Below, piece after piece: positions 54,723 through 63,948 of a stretch of 64,000 nucleotides of DNA; the first letter of the stretch is position 1; the number at the start of each line of letters is the position of its first letter. This DNA comes from Thalassotalea sp. (GTDB lineage: Bacteria; Pseudomonadota; Gammaproteobacteria; Enterobacterales; Alteromonadaceae). The DNA lies in contig JAQWHD010000003.1 in the NCBI GenBank assembly GCA_029237915.1, forward strand, positions 1 to 64,000. Direction: 5' to 3'. The position numbers and the translations under genes are program-made. The notes under the pieces were generated by a model. It was not told the origin of the DNA. It was given only the letters and a program-made list of their open reading frames with translations, and did not search any database.

Positions 54723-56444
54723 ATGACCACCACCAATGATATTGAAAACCACTACGATGTAATTATTGTAGGTTCGGGAGCTGGAGCGATGACTTCCGCT
54801 ATATTTGCCGCCGATCAGGGCAACTCTGTGCTTATTGTCGAAAAAAGTGATAAATATGGCGGCACCTCTGCAATATCTGGTGGAGGCATCTGGATCCCGA
54901 ATAACGATGAATTTAATGCACTCGGTGGTAATGACAGCTATGAAAGCGCATTAACTTATATTAAAGCAGCGAGTAAAGGTAGCGTTGACGAATCACGAAT
55001 TCGTGCTTATTTAGATAATGCGCCAAAAATGATCCGTGAATTGCAAGCAAACAGCCGAGTTAACTATGCTGTCGCAGAAAAATATCCTGATTACTACCAA
55101 CACTTAGAGGGTTCGTTACCTGGTGGTCGTAGTATGGATCCAGAATTATTTGACACCACAGGGTTGGGTGATGAAATAGAGCATCAACAACCCGCTTCAG
55201 GCAATACTTTACTTATGGGTCGTATGGCGTGGACCGCTCGACAAGCACATAGAGCAGTTGCGAAAGATCGTGGCTGGATGCTGATGATAATAGGTTTAAT
55301 GTTACGTTATAAGCTTGATTTTAAGCAACGTAAAAAGGGCCGTCGCGATCGTCGTGCCGGTCTTGGTGGGAGCTTAGTTGCATCACTGCGTCATTCACTG
55401 TCTGATCGCAACATTCCTTTGTGGCGCAATACTGAGTTTACTGATTTTATTATTAATGACGACAAAGTCACTGGTATTAAAGTGATACGTAATGGCGAAG
55501 AAGTTAGTCTCAATGCTCGCCATGGTGTGATCATGGGCAGTGGTGGCTTTGAACAAAATCAACGTCTACGCGAAAAATACTTACCTGCGCCATCACAACA
55601 ACGTTGGAGTGCAACACCGAAAGATGGCAATACTGGCGCAGCATTAGAGGCTGGACAAAAAATTGGCGCAGCAACTGATTTACTTGATTGGTGTTGGTGG
55701 GCGCCAACGATAAAAGTGCCTAAAGAGTCTAGTTCGCGAGGTTTATTTGCTGAACGTGCATTTCCCGGTGCAATTGTAGTTGATGGCTTAGGTAAACGAT
55801 TCTTTAACGAAGCAGCTCCTTATTTAGAGTTTGGCGATGCCATGTATCGTAATCATCGAGAAACAGGTAACTCTATTCCATCATGGGTGATTTTCGATAG
55901 TCATTTTCGTCATGAATATGCAATGGGACCGCTAATGCCAGGGAAAATAATGCCTGATAGCAGAGCACCTAAAGCATGGGTAGAGTCCGTCTATTGGAAA
56001 GCAGATAGCCTCGAAGAGTTATCGAAATTAATTAATATTGACGCGGCTGGTTTAGCTGAAACCGTGACAAAAATGAATCATTATGCGCAGACCGGCATTG
56101 ATGAAGACTTCCAACGTGGTGGCAATGTGTTTGATCGTTATTACGGTGATACCAGTGTTAAACCTAATCCATGTTTAGCACCGATTAAGAAAGGCCCGTT
56201 CTACGCGATGAAAATAAACCCGGGAGACATCGGTACAAAAGGTGGCTTACTTACCAATGATTTTGGTCAAGTAGTGCGTCCATCGGGCGATCCTATTGCT
56301 GGGCTTTATGCTATTGGGAACGCTTCATCATCTGTTATGGGGATTAGCTATCCAGGAGCCGGTGCAACACTAGGGCCAGCAATGACCTTTGGTTACATTG
56401 CCGCGAATCATATTACGGCTAATCGCGCCGCAACAGCGAAATAA
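54723..56444 (+). CDS. FAD-dependent 3-ketosteroid dehydrogenase-like protein (KstD type)
   Basis: The 573-residue flavoprotein has the dinucleotide motif VIIVGSGAGAMTSAIFAADQ near the N-terminus, KYGGTSAISGGGIWIPNN, and GVIMGSGGFEQN. The C-terminal signature GLYAIGNASSSVMG, followed by SYPGAGATLGPAMTFGY, contains the Tyr and Gly that act in KstD catalysis. KstD introduces the delta-1 double bond in 3-ketosteroids; delta-4(5-alpha) dehydrogenases are close relatives. The ATG at 54723 has AAGGAG ahead at good distance and gives the family N-terminus; a TTG 18 bases upstream is not needed. The next gene starts 13 bases on. Confidence 0.85.
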   Translation: MTTTNDIENHYDVIIVGSGAGAMTSAIFAADQGNSVLIVEKSDKYGGTSAISGGGIWIPNNDEFNALGGNDSYESALTYIKAASKGSVDESRIRAYLDNAPKMIRELQANSRVNYAVAEKYPDYYQHLEGSLPGGRSMDPELFDTTGLGDEIEHQQPASGNTLLMGRMAWTARQAHRAVAKDRGWMLMIIGLMLRYKLDFKQRKKGRRDRRAGLGGSLVASLRHSLSDRNIPLWRNTEFTDFIINDDKVTGIKVIRNGEEVSLNARHGVIMGSGGFEQNQRLREKYLPAPSQQRWSATPKDGNTGAALEAGQKIGAATDLLDWCWWAPTIKVPKESSSRGLFAERAFPGAIVVDGLGKRFFNEAAPYLEFGDAMYRNHRETGNSIPSWVIFDSHFRHEYAMGPLMPGKIMPDSRAPKAWVESVYWKADSLEELSKLINIDAAGLAETVTKMNHYAQTGIDEDFQRGGNVFDRYYGDTSVKPNPCLAPIKKGPFYAMKINPGDIGTKGGLLTNDFGQVVRPSGDPIAGLYAIGNASSSVMGISYPGAGATLGPAMTFGYIAANHITANRAATAK

Positions 56445-56457
56445 ATAGAGAATAAAT

Positions 56458-58062
56458 ATGAACACCACTAACCCATTCGAGGCTAACGCTAACATAACAG
56501 TCGATAGCATCCCTAAATTGGTATTTGCTGCTGCACAGCGTCATGGCGATCTTGCCGCTATTGAAGATGAAGGGTTGATTGTAAGCTATAAAGACCTGCC
56601 CCGCTTAAGTTTGGATGTTAGTCGTGCACTTATCGCCTCAGGCATTAAGCCTGGCGATAGAGTTGCTATCTGGGGTGCAAATTCAGGTCTTTGGGTACTT
56701 GCGGCTATTGGCTTGCAAATGGCTGGAGCCGTTTTAGTACCTATCAATACGCGAATGAAAGCGGTTGAGGCGGCTGAAATTATTAATCGTAGTGGTGCAA
56801 AACTGGTTTTTAGTATTGGTGACTTTCTAAATAAAGATTACCCAGCCGAACTAGCTAAATTATTTGAGCCACAACAACTTTCAATCGTTACGTTAACTCC
56901 TCGCCAAGGCGAAGCGGTTGAATCGTGTTGCGATTGGGATACGTTTTTATGTAAAAAACAAAATGTTAGTGAGCAAAGCGCACGCGAACTTGCGATGAGT
57001 ATCGATGGTAATGATCTTTCTGATCTTATGTTTACCTCTGGTACCACAGGAAAGCCGAAAGGTGTGATGAGCCGCCATGGTGCGATAATTCGCTCCTTTA
57101 GTGTATTTGTTAAAACGTTAGGCTTAATTCCTGGTGATCGTTATCTGGTCGTTAATCCATTCTTTCATGCCTTTGGCTATAAAGCCGGTTGGGTGAGTTG
57201 CCTGTTAGCAGGAGCCACTATTTTACCGCAAGCTATGTTTGACGCCGATGAAGTATTTGCCAGAATTAGTCGAGATAAGGTCACTGTATTACCGGGTCCA
57301 CCAACCCTTTATTTATCGCTACTCGCTCATCCTGGGCTTGAAAGTGCCAATGTAGACAGTTTACGTGTTGCTGTTACTGGTGCTGCAACGATCCCGCCGG
57401 TTCTGATTGAGCGAATGCGCAGTCGGTTAGGTTTTGAAGTGGTGACTACGGCCTATGGATTAACTGAATGTGGCGGATTAGCCAGTATCTGCGATATAGA
57501 TACTGATGTTGAAACTATTGCTAGCACTAGTGGTCGCGCTATTACTGGTACCGAAATTGTGATCATGTCTGAGCAAGGCAAAGTGCTTGGCGCGGGTGAA
57601 ACGGGCGAAATTTGTATTCGCGGATTTCATGTGATGAAAGGCTATTTTGAGCAGCCTGAGGCAACCGCTGAAACAATTGATGATGATAACTGGCTGCATA
57701 CAGGTGATATTGGTCACCTTGATAAAAATGGCTTTCTTAGTATTACCGATAGACTAAAAGATATGTATATCTCGGGCGGTTTCAACTGTTACCCCGCTGA
57801 AATTGAAGCTGTTTTAACTGAGCATCCAGCGATAGCACAATCAGCCGTTGTTGGCATTAAAGATGAACGTATGGGTGAGGTGGGTTGTGCCTTTATCACC
57901 TTAAAACCAGGACAAATACTTGATCAAGCTATGCTTATTTCTTGGTGCCGTGAACGTATGGCTAACTACCGAGTACCGAAACAGGTAAAAATTATCGACG
58001 AAATGCCAGTAAACGCCTCTAACAAAATCGTTAAGGCTGAACTGATTAAGCACGTTGTTTAA
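56458..58062 (+). CDS. Acyl-CoA synthetase, FadD3-like
   Basis: The 534-residue ANL enzyme has an intact P-loop MFTSGTTGKPKGVMSRH (about residues 192-208), TTAYGLTECGG, NWLHTGDIGHLDKNGFLSI, DRLKDMYISGGFNCYPAEIE and the C-terminal Lys in NASNKIVKAELIK. It makes acyl-CoA through an acyl-AMP. FadD3 of mycobacteria activates the C/D-ring remnant HIP, and this protein has that general look, but side-chain ligases are similar. It sits between the KstD-like gene and two acyl-CoA dehydrogenase genes, which fits beta-oxidation of a CoA-activated steroid fragment. Confidence 0.88.
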   Translation: MNTTNPFEANANITVDSIPKLVFAAAQRHGDLAAIEDEGLIVSYKDLPRLSLDVSRALIASGIKPGDRVAIWGANSGLWVLAAIGLQMAGAVLVPINTRMKAVEAAEIINRSGAKLVFSIGDFLNKDYPAELAKLFEPQQLSIVTLTPRQGEAVESCCDWDTFLCKKQNVSEQSARELAMSIDGNDLSDLMFTSGTTGKPKGVMSRHGAIIRSFSVFVKTLGLIPGDRYLVVNPFFHAFGYKAGWVSCLLAGATILPQAMFDADEVFARISRDKVTVLPGPPTLYLSLLAHPGLESANVDSLRVAVTGAATIPPVLIERMRSRLGFEVVTTAYGLTECGGLASICDIDTDVETIASTSGRAITGTEIVIMSEQGKVLGAGETGEICIRGFHVMKGYFEQPEATAETIDDDNWLHTGDIGHLDKNGFLSITDRLKDMYISGGFNCYPAEIEAVLTEHPAIAQSAVVGIKDERMGEVGCAFITLKPGQILDQAMLISWCRERMANYRVPKQVKIIDEMPVNASNKIVKAELIKHVV

Positions 58063-58088
58063 GCGCGAGTTATTTTAGGAGAGAAAAT

Positions 58089-59246
58089 TTGGATTTTTCA
58101 TTTACCGAAGAACAGCAGATGATCCGTGATACCGCGGAAGCCTTCTTAACTGAAATATCATCATCGAATGCAATACGTAATGCTATGGCAACCGAACAAG
58201 GTTACGAAGATGAAGTATGGCAACGTATTTGTGGTGAAATGTACTGGCAGGCGCTTCATATCCCCGAAGAATACGGTGGCTTGGGTTTAGGCTATGTTGA
58301 ATTAGTGGTTATGCTGGAGCAAATGGGACGTTATTTATTATGTTCACCATTTTTCTCTACCGTCTGTTTAGGTGCTAACGCGTTAATTATTGCCGGTACA
58401 GACGAGCAAAAGCAGAAGTATTTAAGCCAAATTTGTGAAGGTAGCTTAACTGCTACCCTTGCCTACACAGGTAACAATGGCCAATGGGATGCTAGCGCAA
58501 TACAAGCCACAGTTGCTAGCCAAAATAACGACTATGTACTTAATGGCACGTACCTATATGTACCTGATGGTCATACTGCTGACTTATTAATCGTAGCTGT
58601 TCGTAATGAAGGTAGCATAGGTGAGCATGGAATTAGCTTATTTGCCATTCCTGCTAATACACCTGGCGTAAAACGTACTTGGCTACCGACTATGGATCAA
58701 ACCCGCAAGCAAGCCGAAATTATTTTAGACAATGTCACTCTTAGCGAAGAGAGTTTAATGGCTGAGCTAGGAAATGCTTGGCCGCAACTCAACAAAGTTA
58801 TTCAGCTAGCGACCATAGCTACTGCTGCAGAGCAAACTGGTGGCTCGCAACAAACTCTAGACTTAACGGTTGCCTATAGCAAAGAACGCGTGCAATTTGG
58901 TCGACCTGTCGCCGGTTTTCAAGCGGTTAAGCACCAAGCGGCAGATATGATGTTACGCACTGAAGTTGCTCGTTCGGCCGTATATTATGCGGCCTGCGTA
59001 GCTGAAGAAGCCATCAATGGTGGCCCTTTAGCTGGCGAGTTAGCTGAAGCTGCAAGTGTGGCGAAATCCTATTGCTCAGACGGTTATTTTAAAAATGCTG
59101 GTGATGCGATTCAACTGCATGGTGGTGTTGGTTTTACTTGGGAATACGATGTACATCTGTACTTTAAACGCGCTAAGTCCTCTGAGTTATTTTTAGGTAA
59201 TGCGGCATTCCATCGAGAGCAAGTCGCAAAAATGCTATTAGATTAA
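58089..59246 (+). CDS. Acyl-CoA dehydrogenase, probable partner subunit
   Basis: The 385-residue protein has a TTG start, supported by AGGAG about 7 bases upstream and by the family N-terminus MDFSFTEEQQMIRDTAEAFL. The C-terminal half has VQFGRPVAGFQAVKHQAADM and LHGGVGFTWEYDVHLYFKRA, as in FadE28/FadE34-like steroid enzymes. The usual substrate-loop motif (EPxxGSD) is missing, with YTGNNGQWDASA in that region, and the C-terminal EGT-type catalytic Glu is absent. Actinobacterial and Pseudomonas steroid ACADs of this kind work as alpha2beta2 pairs. The gene at 59272 is the likely partner. Confidence 0.87.
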   Translation: MDFSFTEEQQMIRDTAEAFLTEISSSNAIRNAMATEQGYEDEVWQRICGEMYWQALHIPEEYGGLGLGYVELVVMLEQMGRYLLCSPFFSTVCLGANALIIAGTDEQKQKYLSQICEGSLTATLAYTGNNGQWDASAIQATVASQNNDYVLNGTYLYVPDGHTADLLIVAVRNEGSIGEHGISLFAIPANTPGVKRTWLPTMDQTRKQAEIILDNVTLSEESLMAELGNAWPQLNKVIQLATIATAAEQTGGSQQTLDLTVAYSKERVQFGRPVAGFQAVKHQAADMMLRTEVARSAVYYAACVAEEAINGGPLAGELAEAASVAKSYCSDGYFKNAGDAIQLHGGVGFTWEYDVHLYFKRAKSSELFLGNAAFHREQVAKMLLD

Positions 59247-59271
59247 TCGGATCTTAACAAAGGTAATATTA

Positions 59272-60462
59272 ATGAAATTAAGTTTTAGTCAAGAAGACGA
59301 GAATTTTCGCGCCGAAGTCGCTTGCTGGTTAACTGAAAATCTAGTTGGTGAATTTGAGCAACTTAAATTTCGTGGTGGCCCTGGCGACGAACATATGTTT
59401 CCAAAAGAGCGAAAAAAGTGGGAGCAAAAACTCGCACAAGGTGGCTGGTCTTGCGTTGGTTGGCCTAAGGAACATGGCGGTCGCGGTTGTTCAATTGAGC
59501 AGCAAGTCATTTTTAATGAAGAATATGCCCGAGCAGGTGCGCCAGGGCATGTTGGCCACATTGGTGAAGGTCTCGCTGGCCCAACAATTATTGCTTTTGG
59601 TAATAAAGCTCAGCAACAAAAATACCTTCCGGGTATCGCTGCGGGTACCGAATTATGGTGCCAAGGATATTCTGAACCCGGTGCTGGTTCTGATTTAGCT
59701 AATGTAAGAACAAAAGCTCATTTTGACGAAGAAAAAGGTAAGTGGATTATTAATGGCCAAAAAGTATGGACTTCGTTGGCTCATGAATCCGATTTTATTT
59801 TCGTCATAGCTCGAACTGATCCTAAATCAACCGCTCATAAAGGTTTAGGTTTCTTCTTAATGAAAATGGATCAGCCGGGTATTGAAGTGCGTGGTATTGA
59901 GCAACTCACCGGCACATCGGAATTTAATGAAGTGTTTTTTGATGAAGCAGAATGTGATGCTGATGATATTGTTGGCGAACCTGGTGAAGGTTGGGCTGTT
60001 GCGATGGGGCTACTCGGCTTCGAACGCGGGGTGTCAACATTAGGTCAGCAGATGCAGTTCCAGAATGAGCTCAATCAAATTATTGCAATAGCCAAAGAAA
60101 ATGGTAGTAATAAAGACCCTGTAATTCGTCAGCGTATTGCCGATGCTCATGTGGGACTAAAAATCATGCGTTATAACAGCATGCGTATGCTATCGAGTGA
60201 CGGCGGCTCTAATAAGGAAACACTTATTTATAAGTTACTCTGGTCTACTTGGCATCGCGACTTAGGTGAGCTGGCGATGGATGTTCTCGGCCCTGAAGCC
60301 GAAATTTTGATGTCTGCCCCGTACGATTTAACTCGTTTGCAATCTATGTATTTATTCGTTCGCTCCGATACCATTTACGGTGGCACTAATGAAATACAAC
60401 GCAATATTATTGCTGAACGCGGTTTAGGTATGCCTAAAGAACCGAAAATAAGTATTAAATAA
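59272..60462 (+). CDS. Acyl-CoA dehydrogenase, second subunit (FadE29/FadE30-like)
   Basis: The 396-residue protein has GGWSCVGWPKEHGGRGCS, the substrate/FAD loop CQGYSEPGAGSDLANVRTKA, INGQKVWTSLAHESDFIFV and the ending SDTIYGGTNEIQRNIIAERG. These are typical of the steroid-type ACADs FadE29 and FadE30. The MCAD-type catalytic Glu position reads Gly (YGGT), so the base must come from elsewhere. It follows the other ACAD gene by 25 bases on the same strand. Together they would introduce the alpha-beta double bond into a steroid acyl-CoA. Which acyl chain cannot be told. Confidence 0.9.
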   Translation: MKLSFSQEDENFRAEVACWLTENLVGEFEQLKFRGGPGDEHMFPKERKKWEQKLAQGGWSCVGWPKEHGGRGCSIEQQVIFNEEYARAGAPGHVGHIGEGLAGPTIIAFGNKAQQQKYLPGIAAGTELWCQGYSEPGAGSDLANVRTKAHFDEEKGKWIINGQKVWTSLAHESDFIFVIARTDPKSTAHKGLGFFLMKMDQPGIEVRGIEQLTGTSEFNEVFFDEAECDADDIVGEPGEGWAVAMGLLGFERGVSTLGQQMQFQNELNQIIAIAKENGSNKDPVIRQRIADAHVGLKIMRYNSMRMLSSDGGSNKETLIYKLLWSTWHRDLGELAMDVLGPEAEILMSAPYDLTRLQSMYLFVRSDTIYGGTNEIQRNIIAERGLGMPKEPKISIK

Positions 60463-60723
60463 GCCCTTTCAAAGAATAAAACAGCCGTAGATCTTAGCGT
60501 ATTTATGGCTTCATTCTGCTACAAAAATTAATCTACTATTTACTACAGAAGTTTGATTAATATTTATACATTATCTAGTTCCTTTAGTCTATGTAAGCTC
60601 CTAAAACAATGATTAATATAAAGATACAGCAACCCCATTAATTAATCCTTATTAGCTAAGCTAATTCGTGTGTCTTGATATGGGGGTAACGTTGTTAACT
60701 TTAAAATCAACAAGGAGTAAAGC
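60463..60723. other. Spacer before the TonB-dependent receptor gene
   Basis: This AT-rich stretch of 261 bases has no gene. The two CGTCC dyads of the island have no copy here. It should contain the end of the acyl-CoA dehydrogenase transcript and the receptor promoter, but no clear hairpin terminator or consensus promoter is visible. AAGGAG at 60712-60717 is the receptor's ribosome site. Confidence 0.45.
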
Positions 60724-62886
60724 GTGAATTATAATAAAAAACCACTAAATATAGCCCTAACACTAGCACTACTTAGTATGACTAATACCGTTAGCGCACA
60801 AGAAGATAAAACCAAAGGAACACTTGAAGTTATCGAGGTTACGGCACAGAAAAGGGTGCAAAACTTGCAAGAATTACCAACGGCAGTATCGGTGTTTAAT
60901 AGTGAATCAATTAATGATAAGGGTATAACCGATATTGAAGATCTCAGTATTTACACACCCAATATGCAAATTTCTGAAACGCCGGGTGGCAGTACCGGCG
61001 CAACAATTGCGATTCGTGGTTCCGTGACAATAAATCCAGCGGTAACTTGGGAGCCAACCACAGGGGTATATATTGATGGTGTTTTTGTGTCAAAAAATGT
61101 GGGTGGTTTATTTGATGTTGCAGCCATAGATCGGGTCGAAGTATTACGAGGACCGCAAGGTACACTCTATGGTAAAAATACCATAGGTGGGGCGCTGAAT
61201 ATCTTAACCCGTAAGCCAAGTGGAGAATTCGGCGGTGAGATGCGAGTGGGTGCGGGTAATTATGGTATGACAGATATTTACATTACAGCAGACTCAGCTC
61301 AGATTAATGACAACCTAAGCTTTAATATTACCGCCAATAAAAAGGATCGTGATGGCTTTTACGATAACCTTTCTGTTAACTCAGATGTTAAAAAATTCAA
61401 AGAGTTAGAGTCTACTTCTCTGCGCTTTGGCGCCTTGTATGAATATAGTGACGCACTTGAATTTTATTACACGTACGATAATAGTGATAAAGATCTTACG
61501 CCATCAATGGGGCAAGTGAATATTGCAGGACTTATGCCTGATGACAGTAAATCAAGGCAGGAAAGTGCAGCACTTGACGGCGTACAATTCGACCGCTCAG
61601 AAAGTTCGGGCCATGCCTTAACGGTTACTTGGGAATCAAGTGATAACTTAACGATTAAATCGATTTCGGCCTTTCGTGAAATTGATTACGAAGATGGTAG
61701 TGATTATGATGGTTTTGACTTGGTCGGTTTTCATACCTTTCGCAGGGTAGACCACGAGCAAACCTCGCAAGAAATTCAATTTATTGGCAACCAAGATAAA
61801 TTAAATTACGTAGCGGGCTTATTTTACATGAAAGAAGAATCTAATGTAGATAACCCATTCATTTTGGGTTTTGGCACCGTTAATAACTACTACGGCGTAG
61901 AAGCAGACTCAATTGCTGCTTATACTCATCTTGATTATCAGTTAACAGACAAACTTACTATTGCTGGTGGTGTACGCTGGACCACAGAAGACAAATCATT
62001 CTACATTGAACATCCTGATGACTTTAGTATGTATTACTTCTTCCCATTACCACATACAACGGCAAGTGATACCTGGGAAAATACTTCTGCAATGGCATCG
62101 CTTAACTATGAGTTGGCCGATAACGTGCAGACCTATGTAAAAGTATCACAAGGCTGGAAAGCCGGTGGCTTTAATGGTGAAGCGCCAAATTCTGAAATTG
62201 CGGTTAAACCTTATGATGAAGAAAAGGTGCTCGCCTACGAATGGGGATTAAAATCTCGTTGGTTAGATCAGCGGGTACAAGCGAATATTGCTGTGTTTTA
62301 TAATGACATCACTGATATGCAAATGTCTGAATTTTTGGGCGCATACTCTGACATTCAAAATGCGGGTGCTGCAAAAGTTAAAGGTATTGAATTAGAGTTA
62401 GTAGCTGCACTTACCGACGAACTCACGGCTAACTTTAGCTATGGGATGCTTGATGGTGAGTATGATGAATTCGTAACTTATAACGTGTATACCGGGGCTC
62501 CTAACGACATTACTGATAGTGCAGTGTTCCCTTATAGCCCAGATAATAAATGGTCACTGGGATTAAATTACGCCTCTGAATTTGATATTGGTAATCTTAG
62601 CGTTTCTGCGGATTATAGCTACGTTGATGATCATTACGCGTTTCATAATCAGCCAGCTGCAGACTTAACTAGCATTGAAGGTTACAGTGTTATTAACGCG
62701 CGCATATCGCTGAAAGAAATTGCCGGCAGCCAATTTAGTTTATCTGTTTGGGGTAAGAACATTACGGATGAAGAATATCGTATTAACGGTGTTCCAATGG
62801 GAGATGCGACAGGTGCATTCATTGGAGGTATTAATTACTACGGTGATCCAGTTACTTACGGCGGAGAAGTTAGCTACGCGTTTTAA
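60724..62886 (+). CDS. TonB-dependent outer-membrane receptor, candidate steroid importer
   Basis: The 720-residue protein has a GTG start with AAGGAG seven bases upstream. A signal peptide ends near VSA-Q (residue ~25), then comes a TonB-box-like LEVIEVTAQKR. The plug domain (about 40-160) has VEVLRGPQGTLYGKNTIGGA and NILTRKPSG, and a 22-strand-type barrel ends in aromatic SYAF. It resembles the large FecA/CirA-like family in marine bacteria that imports hydrophobic or bulky organics. It follows the acyl-CoA dehydrogenases on the same strand, which supports a role in uptake of the island's substrate. Confidence 0.9.
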   Translation: MNYNKKPLNIALTLALLSMTNTVSAQEDKTKGTLEVIEVTAQKRVQNLQELPTAVSVFNSESINDKGITDIEDLSIYTPNMQISETPGGSTGATIAIRGSVTINPAVTWEPTTGVYIDGVFVSKNVGGLFDVAAIDRVEVLRGPQGTLYGKNTIGGALNILTRKPSGEFGGEMRVGAGNYGMTDIYITADSAQINDNLSFNITANKKDRDGFYDNLSVNSDVKKFKELESTSLRFGALYEYSDALEFYYTYDNSDKDLTPSMGQVNIAGLMPDDSKSRQESAALDGVQFDRSESSGHALTVTWESSDNLTIKSISAFREIDYEDGSDYDGFDLVGFHTFRRVDHEQTSQEIQFIGNQDKLNYVAGLFYMKEESNVDNPFILGFGTVNNYYGVEADSIAAYTHLDYQLTDKLTIAGGVRWTTEDKSFYIEHPDDFSMYYFFPLPHTTASDTWENTSAMASLNYELADNVQTYVKVSQGWKAGGFNGEAPNSEIAVKPYDEEKVLAYEWGLKSRWLDQRVQANIAVFYNDITDMQMSEFLGAYSDIQNAGAAKVKGIELELVAALTDELTANFSYGMLDGEYDEFVTYNVYTGAPNDITDSAVFPYSPDNKWSLGLNYASEFDIGNLSVSADYSYVDDHYAFHNQPAADLTSIEGYSVINARISLKEIAGSQFSLSVWGKNITDEEYRINGVPMGDATGAFIGGINYYGDPVTYGGEVSYAF

Positions 62887-62900
62887 TTAGCTTTAGCATA

Positions 62901-62982
62901 GACGTATGCCAATTTAATTAATTGGCATACGTCATCTATAGAAGTAACAAAAATGGCCTTGTTGTAAAACAAGGCCATTTTT
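62901..62982. terminator. Tandem hairpins after the TonB-dependent receptor gene
   Basis: Two perfect stems follow the stop. GACGTATGCCAATT/AATTGGCATACGTC (62901-62933) has 14 pairs, a 5-base loop and no T run. AAAAATGGCCTTGTT/AACAAGGCCATTTTT (62949-62982) has 15 pairs and a T-rich 3' arm. The second is a strong terminator that can also serve the convergent SDR gene. Confidence 0.9.
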
Positions 62983-63052
62983 ATGATTATTGATTAAGTT
63001 ATAAATGTTTAAGTAAGTGCGATTAGTTCAATACCAAGTGTTCGCTCTAATA

Positions 63053-63850
63053 CTAGAAACTACTGCGCGGCATTGCCATTGGCGGTCCTGTGAGTCCGCC
63101 GTTAACACCGTAAATTTCTCCAGTAATGTAACTGGCCGCTGGTGAGGCTAAAAACAGCACACAAGCGGCGACATCTTCAGGTTGGCCTAATCGATTCATA
63201 GGGGTGCGCTCAACTATAGCGCGCTCTACCTCATCATTAATGACCCCTTCCAGTGCAGAAGTAAGGGTTGAGCCAACGCTGATAGCATTTACGCGTACTT
63301 TAGGCGCAAAATCTTGTGCTAAATTAAGGGTCATAAAATTCATTGCCGCTTTACCTATACCATAACTAATAAAGCCGGATTGAGCTAAGTGCCCAGCCAC
63401 AGAAGAAATATTAATAATGGCACCTTTTTCGGCTGTCTTTACCATTAAAGGTGCGCACAAGCGAGACATGGCAAATGCGGTTGTGGTATTTAGTTTAAAA
63501 CACGCTTCTAACTCTTCTTCGGTGGTCATTAATGTCGGCTTTATTGCGCCAGAGCCGCCAACATTATTGACTAAAATATCAAGACGACCAAAATGTTCAA
63601 TAGTCTGGTCAACCAAAGCTTGGCGTTGTTGCTTATCGAGTACATCACAAGCAACTACTAACGCACGTCTACCGCGCTTGCGTATTTGTTCAGCGGTGTC
63701 TTCAAGTTGCTCTACCGTTCTTGCTGTGACAACAACATCCGCTCCAGCATCTGCCAGTGCAATTGCCGTGGCCGCGCCTATGCCACGGCCTGAGCCAGTA
63801 ACAATAGCAACTTGGCCTTCTACGCGAAAGCGATCTAAAATATTAGACAT
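63053..63850 (-). CDS. SDR resembling 7-alpha-hydroxysteroid dehydrogenase
   Basis: The 265-residue SDR has TGSGRGIGAATAIALADAGAD (cofactor), ILVNNVGGSG, NISSVAGHL (Ser) and YGIGK (Tyr163, Lys167). The segment TLTSALEGVINDEVERAI followed by RTPMNRLGQPEDV closely follows the corresponding region of E. coli 7-alpha-HSD (ILTDALKSVITPEIEQ), as I recall it. IpdF-type SDRs of ring C/D degradation are another option. It lies at the right edge of the island, convergent with the TonB receptor. The steroid role is inferred from likeness and context. Confidence 0.78.
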   Translation of the reverse strand: MSNILDRFRVEGQVAIVTGSGRGIGAATAIALADAGADVVVTARTVEQLEDTAEQIRKRGRRALVVACDVLDKQQRQALVDQTIEHFGRLDILVNNVGGSGAIKPTLMTTEEELEACFKLNTTTAFAMSRLCAPLMVKTAEKGAIINISSVAGHLAQSGFISYGIGKAAMNFMTLNLAQDFAPKVRVNAISVGSTLTSALEGVINDEVERAIVERTPMNRLGQPEDVAACVLFLASPAASYITGEIYGVNGGLTGPPMAMPRSSF

Positions 63851-63921
63851 TGGTTAACTCCTTTGGGTATTTATAGCAAATTAATCAAATAGGAACTGGT
63901 CGTTATTTTTCTGCTGATTAT

Positions 63922-63948
63922 AAAATAGGGCGATAACGCCCTATTTTT
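63922..63948. terminator. Hairpin terminator near the right window edge
   Basis: An 11-bp perfect stem AAAATAGGGCG/CGCCCTATTTT with loop ATAA and T runs on both sides lies about 70 bases upstream of the minus-strand SDR gene. It likely ends a transcript coming from outside the window. Confidence 0.85.

Noticed and set aside
40630-63850. Reading the island as phenylpropionate or phenol degradation because of its MhpD/F/E-like genes
   Set aside because: KshA-like and KstD-like enzymes, HSD-like SDRs and steroid-type acyl-CoA dehydrogenases fit steroid use better; no ring dioxygenase of the Mhp or Dmp type is seen.
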